64,000 nucleotides of DNA from Mimachlamys varia (taxonomy: Eukaryota; Mollusca; Bivalvia; Pectinida; Pectinidae), in assembly GCA_947623455.1 (NCBI GenBank), contig OX392543.1, forward strand, positions 15,312,757 to 15,376,756, given 5' to 3'. The position numbers and the translations under genes were made by a program. Positions 58,020 through 64,000 of this stretch are shown piece by piece. Below the pieces are notes generated by a model. It ran no database searches and had not been told where the DNA came from. It saw nothing but the letters and a program-made list of their open reading frames with translations. The stretch's first letter is position 1. Each line of letters starts with the position of its first letter.

Positions 58020-59699
58020 ATAACAGGTGCTTTACTGTGGGTATGGTTTATGTTGTTTCTATCACGTAGTATACCAACAGGGCCGTGGTTTAATACTTCA
58101 GACGTATTTATTCTGTGAATTAGATAGATAAATATTTCCAAATGGAGACTATCCAAAGTTTTAATTTATATTCATATATTTATAGAAGATATTTACCACA
58201 ATGTGTTTCTCGATAATTACTTACGACTGGTTTTCAGAGAGAAGTCTGTCAGTTTGTGCGGTTGATCATTTTGAGTCCCGTGCACTTTACTTTATAATTG
58301 TATATTAATTTATGAATATGAACTTGAAGTACATTTATGAATATTATCACGTGATAGAGTGGTGATTATGAGTATCCAGGTGAGCAATTGATTGATTGAA
58401 TAGACTGAAATAGACATCGTTATGTACGATATTGTTGGGACAGCACAACCGCTGCTTGATTTCTATGTAAATGGCTAAGAGTAAATCGTGTCATTATTTA
58501 CACGTTTTATGGCCCAGCTAATGGCTATTAAATATTTCCAAACACTGGGACAAGCTAATAGTCTGACAAAAATCGATAACTGTATATGCGTCAACATTAG
58601 ACTCAACAATAACACAAACCGTCCACCTTTTCGTCAGTATTCAAAATATCATTATCCTTTTTACACGCATAACTGTAAATCATAAAATGTCTTAAAAAAT
58701 ATTTTAAATCTAATTATCATCAAGAAATCTTTTTTTAGTATATCTTTGACATTCCCTTGTTTCTGTTTTTCAAAGCATGGTTAGCTTCGAGATTATTTAA
58801 TGTCAATCTTTAAAGAAGTATCTAATATAATCTTTTAAAAAACTTTTAAATTCAAAACTATAATTACATGTGCTATTTTCAGGGAATTATAGAATATTCG
58901 TCAGACAATTAAATCCAAAACCTTTTAGCTTTAACGAATTTCTCAGCAAAATGTTTTTGAAAAATCACATTAAGATCACGTGAAGCTAGACATACTTTGA
59001 GTAGCCGGGTCATGTCTATGTATTGTCCTCGTCCAGGTGTGTTTTAGTATGTCATTAATTAGGTAGGTACGAAAACCTTTACATTGTATAAACATATCAA
59101 GTACCAAACTTTAGATGGAATCGATATACACATTTATATACATCTATTATGTATATAATGTTGTATATAGGTATTGACCCGTTTTAATATCATCTATAAC
59201 TGTCATTTAATCTCGCAAAGTGCAATATTCAATACGTACATATATGAACAGCTACACATTTATTTGTAAAAAGATTTAGACATGCATTGTCGTAGGCAAA
59301 ACCAATCTCAGTCCATAGGTATGATCTAAAAAGCAGCGACAGCTTAACATATAAATAAGGACTCCCCCTTTACTCTTTGGTGAAAATCACTCCGAAAATA
59401 GGTTTTAAAATTTCAAAGAGGATATATTTGTTTCATTTATTTGTCCCGAAATGTCTGAAAAATATTTTCTCGTGTTAAGTATATATTTCCCATTTAAATA
59501 GTTGTGAATCTCAAATGTTTTCACGTTATAGTGCAAACGTGGATGCCGTTTCTTCCAGGTACATTTGTACGATTTCAGCACAAACAGAAGCAGGATAAGA
59601 GTATAAGCTTACATCTTATATAATTAATGATTTTAGGTATTGGAATATTAATGCATGTTTACATGGGAATATATGCTTGTGTCTTTTATTTCTTTTAAG
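58020..59699. other. AT-rich stretch, no gene seen
   Basis: No family, exon pattern or clear repeat recognised on either strand. Confidence 0.5.
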
Positions 59700-59792
59700 T
59701 CGGAGTGGTTCTGATTAGGGCCTATCAAATCCGCTAAATCTTGGTGTTACTGGCGGAACCCTTGGTTTAGTGGATAATCAGAACCTTTCCGA
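59700..59792. repeat. Nested inverted repeat
   Basis: Outer arms TCGGAGTGGTTCTGATTA and TAATCAGAACCTTTCCGA (two mismatches) and inner CCGCTAAAT / TTTAGTGG form a two-part hairpin of 93 bp. Probably a tiny foldback element. Confidence 0.6.
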
Positions 59793-60019
59793 CAAGCGTC
59801 TTATAAGCAATGTAAGCTATGTAAAGATTTGATTGAATCACCTCAAAATGCGAATGATGATTTTTTCCCCCTAGTACATAAATCGTTCACAGTGGCGAGA
59901 ATGTGGATGGTGTTGCTGTTGATTTGTCACGGTTTTTTTTTCAGAACTAAAATCGACGCATTCAATGAGAAACTGTTGTACCGTATATATACGTAAAGAC
60001 AATCACACTTGCTATACCA

Positions 60020-60137
60020 GGGTCCACTTGTATAAAACATCTCAAAGTTAAGAAAAATCTCAAGTAATGTATTGTCTATGGGAAATCTTAGACTTGAGGA
60101 AATCTCAAGAGTTGAGATGTTTTATGCAAGTGGGGCC
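60020..60137. mobile_element. Short foldback MITE
   Basis: 118 bp with ends GGGTCCACTTGTATAAAACA and TGTTTTATGCAAGTGGGGCC; the arms continue with CATCTCAA / TTGAGATG. No target duplication seen. Confidence 0.75.
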
Positions 60138-60139
60138 AG

Positions 60140-62320
60140 TACGGACAATGCGCGAGACAGCCGGTTGCAGATTTGTTCACCCCACGTTGAATTGTAAATA
60201 AAGTATTTATTCTCCATTGTTATGTTGCAGTTTTGTTTCCATAAACTTGGGATTTAAAATTCCCCGGATGTAGGCTAAGCGTTGCGTCAGCAGCCTGATC
60301 TACTCTCTTACTTCCCGTTATCCGACGAGTGATGATATGAATTAATCATTATATCAGTTGATAGAACAATGAATTATGCTCGTGTGATAAATTTAACTGA
60401 GTTCCGGTTTTTATTAGTTTAAAGTACTTGCAATGAGTCAGAACCGATTAATCCAATTTCCGTTTTCCCGGTTTTATCAAGATCATATGCAATAATGTTA
60501 GCACCTAAACGAAGTTTATAATGATTTTTTCCTATATACACTTCTGACATGTATGACATCTTGCAAAGCGATAGCCATATATAATATTTTATCTGGTGAT
60601 GCTTTTCGTATTTTCGTTATAATACGTATGCGTATAAGCAACTGTCTTGGCCAAGTCTAATATCTTACTTATTCGTTATTCTATTGGAGAGAAAAAGTAT
60701 CATTAATTCAAATCATTCGATTCTTCGACGTTACAAATGAAATTAATATACCAGTTCATGTGCACGGTTGAAAAATGACTATGGATAATTGTCATCGGTA
60801 AACTTAAACGTAAAATTCCGACCTGCAAAATGTAACAGATAATTACGTACGTCCTCTAAAGTTTTATTTAAAGTCGGCATATCAAGTACAACAAATAAAC
60901 GTCATTTGTATGTTTATTATATTTTATATTTTAACACCACTTGTTGGAGGTTGGGAGGTGGGGGTCACCAAGAAACGTTCTGGAACTATAACACGCTAGC
61001 ACGTCTATTATAGTTCTCTATACAGATCCAAACCCCATCATACCCATATACTTATAACTACCTAAAAATGTGTCGTACTGACCCGTCGTTGGACGTCGCT
61101 ATTAAAACGAAATTGGTTTCGAATTTAGGCTGATGTATATATACATTTTGTATGTTATGTCGTAAGCCTGTTCATGAAGGTAGATAAACACTATGGAATT
61201 TCACCTGACATCAAACCATGAACCGTTTTAAATTACAAACGAGTCCAGCATAGTATTTACCTGTTAATATCAAAACAAATATACACCACCGAAACCTCGG
61301 CATGTTAATTTTGATTTTATCTATATATTCTAACACGGTAGCTTACTAGTCGTAATATAAATAGACTCTTCATAACGCGATTTATTTCACCATAGAAAAC
61401 TTTCATATAATTTGCATGCGGAGACGTCCTTTTAAAATCATTTACTCATAGAAAGTGGATACAGAAATAATTTCCTCTCAATGGTTCGATGAAAGATATG
61501 TACATGTTTCAATAGTCACCTGTAACATATAGGTAGACCTAGTCGGCACAATAATTCAAATGCAAGGGTGTAAGAGATAGGTAGTGATCACAGATCGAAG
61601 TCCGGGAGAGTGATAACATATTTCAGACTTTTGACTAACAGGTTTTGCTTTCTTCAAAGCCTGTGTGTTAATTGATTATTAAATTATATATCATTAAATT
61701 GCCTGTATAATTTTTATGGTTATAAATGCTAATCGATCATCACGGAAAAGCTACAGGAAGCTCAAATGAAAATTGTTTAAATCGATGATAAAGAGGATGT
61801 TAATTGCATTTAATTTGTACATATTGTATATCGTCTATTTCAATGACCAATTAAAAGATTTGCAGGTGCCCCAATTAAATTTTATATAAAGACTTCAATT
61901 AATTTTAATGGCAGCAATACTTTTTTTTGCAATTAAATGTATATAATGGATTCGAATACGCATTTCTCTTGAAATGAAAGTGTATATTCACACATGTATA
62001 TGTGTGTTTACGTTTTGTACACATGTGTAAGGTTATATTAGTATGTATACACGTACATATATACACACAAGTATCCTGTGTTGACACTTTCAAGCACAGT
62101 TCAATTACGATTTTAACTGACCTGGAAGCGTTAATTAAAATAACGTATTTCTGTAGAAACGTACCTTTTTCTTTCATCTAACTGTAATCGACACGCACAT
62201 ATGTTCAGTTGAGTTAGATAAGCCGGTGGAGTTCCCGTCAAATCACCGAGGACGCTTTAGGTTGCCAAGTGCGAATAACGCGATCGGCGATAAGTCTGCG
62301 TGAAGTAACGAGAAGTGGGA
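60140..62320. other. AT-rich stretch, no gene seen
   Basis: No recognised gene or repeat family. TG/CA-rich sequence at about 61980-62075 explains the minus frame at 61905-62177. Confidence 0.5.
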
Positions 62321-62487
62321 GTATTCGCGCGCATGACCGGAACTGTAAAAACTATCAACATGGCAGCCACCTAGTTCGGCGAAACTGACGATGTTATGTG
62401 AATCGATCGAGTCGATTTTTGGCCATGAATATTGATTATTTACAACTTTAAAACTATTTTGCATGAAGTAGTGTTAGTCTAAAGCGT
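62225..62487 (+). promoter_or_regulatory. CpG-rich block, candidate promoter and first noncoding exon
   Basis: CpGs are locally dense (CGCGATCGGCG, TTCGCGCGCATGACCGG). A YY1-like CAACATGGCAGCC (about 62357) and a good donor GC|GTAAGT (about 62484) are present. The only ATG frame is four codons (ATGGCAGCCACCTAG), as in a 5' leader. Suggests a plus-strand gene continuing past 64 kb. No protein supports it. Confidence 0.35.
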
Positions 62488-62966
62488 AAGTAACATTTAA
62501 TTTCATATAAAGGGCATTGCCTTATCGGTTTGATTGCCTTCAAAATCAAGGAAGTGTATTTAGTAGTTCAGTTTCCATCATTTGGACCACTCCCCCTTGC
62601 ATGATCATGTCATCTCTATGACTTTAATTTTAAGGTTCAAACGTCACTGACAGCTGTATATATTAGTACCATATGTATGCATTCATTAAAAAGTTTTGAA
62701 AAATGGAATTTACGGTGTCCAATTCGGATATATCAACCAAAAAATGGCAAAGTTTGACATCTGACAGCAGCATGGAAATGCCAACTTAAAATGTATGCTT
62801 CGTGGGAAGAATAGATCTGTGTTTTACAAACATAACAGTTCAGGCGACTTATGTAAACGACAGTAAGGCTCATCGAGTTGGAGATGGAATTGCTGAAACC
62901 ACAACTGATGTTGTCAATTACCCCCGATCGCGCGACAGGTGCTTGGGGTTAGATTACTCCAACAAT

Positions 62967-63021
62967 GTTAGAGGTTTAACACGGCGAGATACTTTTTGAC
63001 AGGCGCCGTGTAACCTCTAAC
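62967..63021. repeat. Strong hairpin
   Basis: GTTAGAGGTTTAACACGGCG and CGCCGTGTAACCTCTAAC pair over about 18 bases with a small bulge and a 17-base loop. The surrounding frame 62802-62999 shows no known motif. Confidence 0.6.
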
Positions 63022-63700
63022 TGCCCATAGCTGATTTTCCCGATGCTGACGATCAATTTTTTCAAAGTTCAGACTTTGAAAAAAATATAACCTGTCACTT
63101 ACATTTAAATGATCAACAAAGTCCAAAAAAACATTCCTTTCCATAAATCCATCATGAAATCAGGAGAATTTCGTGTCAAACACTCAATTTTATGCAAAAT
63201 AATGTTTTCTTATGTCGAAGTGAAGCAGACAACATTGCCGGAAGTAAATTTAAATATCACGTGATATTTGCGGTTAATACAAAAATGGAAATACATACAA
63301 TGTTCTACAAGCGGTATACAATCAAGTTCTGTCTAATTTCGTTCCGTTTAAAAAAAACCTGTACTAACTTATATCAACCAAGGAAGCCATGTTGGAAAAT
63401 AAGCTGGAGAGGTGCTTCAGCCGCTTGCTCTTGTATTTCGCGTTTTATAGTCCGTACTATTCTATATAATTGTATCTTTGACATACATCTGGGATCTTAA
63501 TTTCATAAAACGTGAGTAGACACTGTTTTTATGAACTGTCAATCACTGAAGTAGGTTTTTTCAAGCTGATTTCATTCCCCTTCAATCGAGGGCGGAATCT
63601 GCATCAAAGAATTAGTGCTTCGGAAATAAGAGGTCGCAGTCGGCAAAATCATATCCGATAATAAAAAGGCCGACCAGTGGCCTCTTATGTTATAGGAGTA
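63022..63700. other. AT-rich stretch, no gene seen
   Basis: The frame at 63192-63500 has no recognisable motif. Poly-purine CTTTGAAAAAA inversions around 63060-63090 only. Confidence 0.5.
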
Positions 63701-63815
63701 GGGGTTAGATATTTCATATTTTGTTTATACCATATAGCCTCTTATTACTGTATACGTATAAAATAGAGTAGTAAGAGGCTATATATTACATATTTAATAT
63801 GAAATATCTAACCCC
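63701..63815. mobile_element. Foldback MITE with perfect 20-bp ends
   Basis: GGGGTTAGATATTTCATATT at the left is exactly inverted at 63796-63815. Inner arms carry ATATAGCCTCTTATTACT and AGTAAGAGGCTATAT. Confidence 0.78.
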
Positions 63816-64000
63816 AAGCACAAGTGCTATCGAATAACCCCCAAGAGATCAATCTATTATTATTTTTCATAATGTGTGTTTTTAAGGTTTGTACTTATGG
63901 CGACTCGATTGGGAAAGCCACACACACACGTTCTAATTAAATTTTTATACAAAACAGATAAAAATATACGTTGGTGTCCTTAGTCCCTTCTTTACTTCTT

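Overview
The window is AT-rich, intron-rich, repeat-dense animal DNA, most likely from a bivalve mollusc. I base that on three things: proteins of the mollusc-typical 'short-chain collagen C4-like' family, a leucine-rich-repeat/death-domain gene, and bivalve-type repeats (pearl/Helitron-associated elements with tandem cores and a terminal hairpin, tRNA-derived SINEs, GACCTTGA-type tandem repeats). The species cannot be named from the sequence. Nearly all real coding sequence is on the minus strand and split by introns, so most open frames longer than 60 codons are chance or repeat-borne.

Layout. 1-5.5 kb: interspersed repeats only. 5.58-10.24 kb: one complete, very young LTR retrotransposon with two apparently identical 541-bp LTRs and a 4-bp target duplication. 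Its only recognisable retroviral-type gene is a broken gag. 10.5-15 kb: repeats and DNA-transposon relics, including a hAT-like MITE with an 8-bp target duplication and a pearl-like element. 15.0-26.8 kb and 30.3-42.7 kb: two copies of a tandem segmental duplication, offset by about 15.3-15.9 kb. Each carries a minus-strand gene with a 5' noncoding exon and five coding exons, with identical splice phases. The products are predicted type II membrane proteins: short cytoplasmic tail, one membrane segment, coiled-coil stalk and cysteine-rich head. I find no Gly-X-Y collagen repeat in either.

The two genes (A, 283 aa; B, 319 aa) differ most in the stalk. B has exactly 35 extra residues, i.e. five heptads, through an internal repeat. 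Shared and private transposon insertions date events before and after the duplication. Copy B alone holds, in the intron between its membrane and stalk exons and the next, two hammerhead-ribozyme-like motifs 171 nt apart, the signature of a retrozyme.

43-50 kb: repeat arrays and foldback MITEs. 50.6-54.0 kb: a minus-strand gene for a 771-residue protein with 26 consecutive 23-residue leucine-rich repeats and a C-terminal death domain (LRRD1-like). A possible extra first coding exon lies at 56.7 kb. 54-64 kb: SINEs, a MITE nested in a SINE, foldback elements, and a CpG-rich block near 62.3-62.5 kb that could be the promoter and first exon of a plus-strand gene running out of the window. Both gene types (a membrane protein with a cysteine-rich head; an LRR/death-domain protein) belong to families expanded in bivalves and often discussed in recognition or innate immunity. 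That role here is inference.
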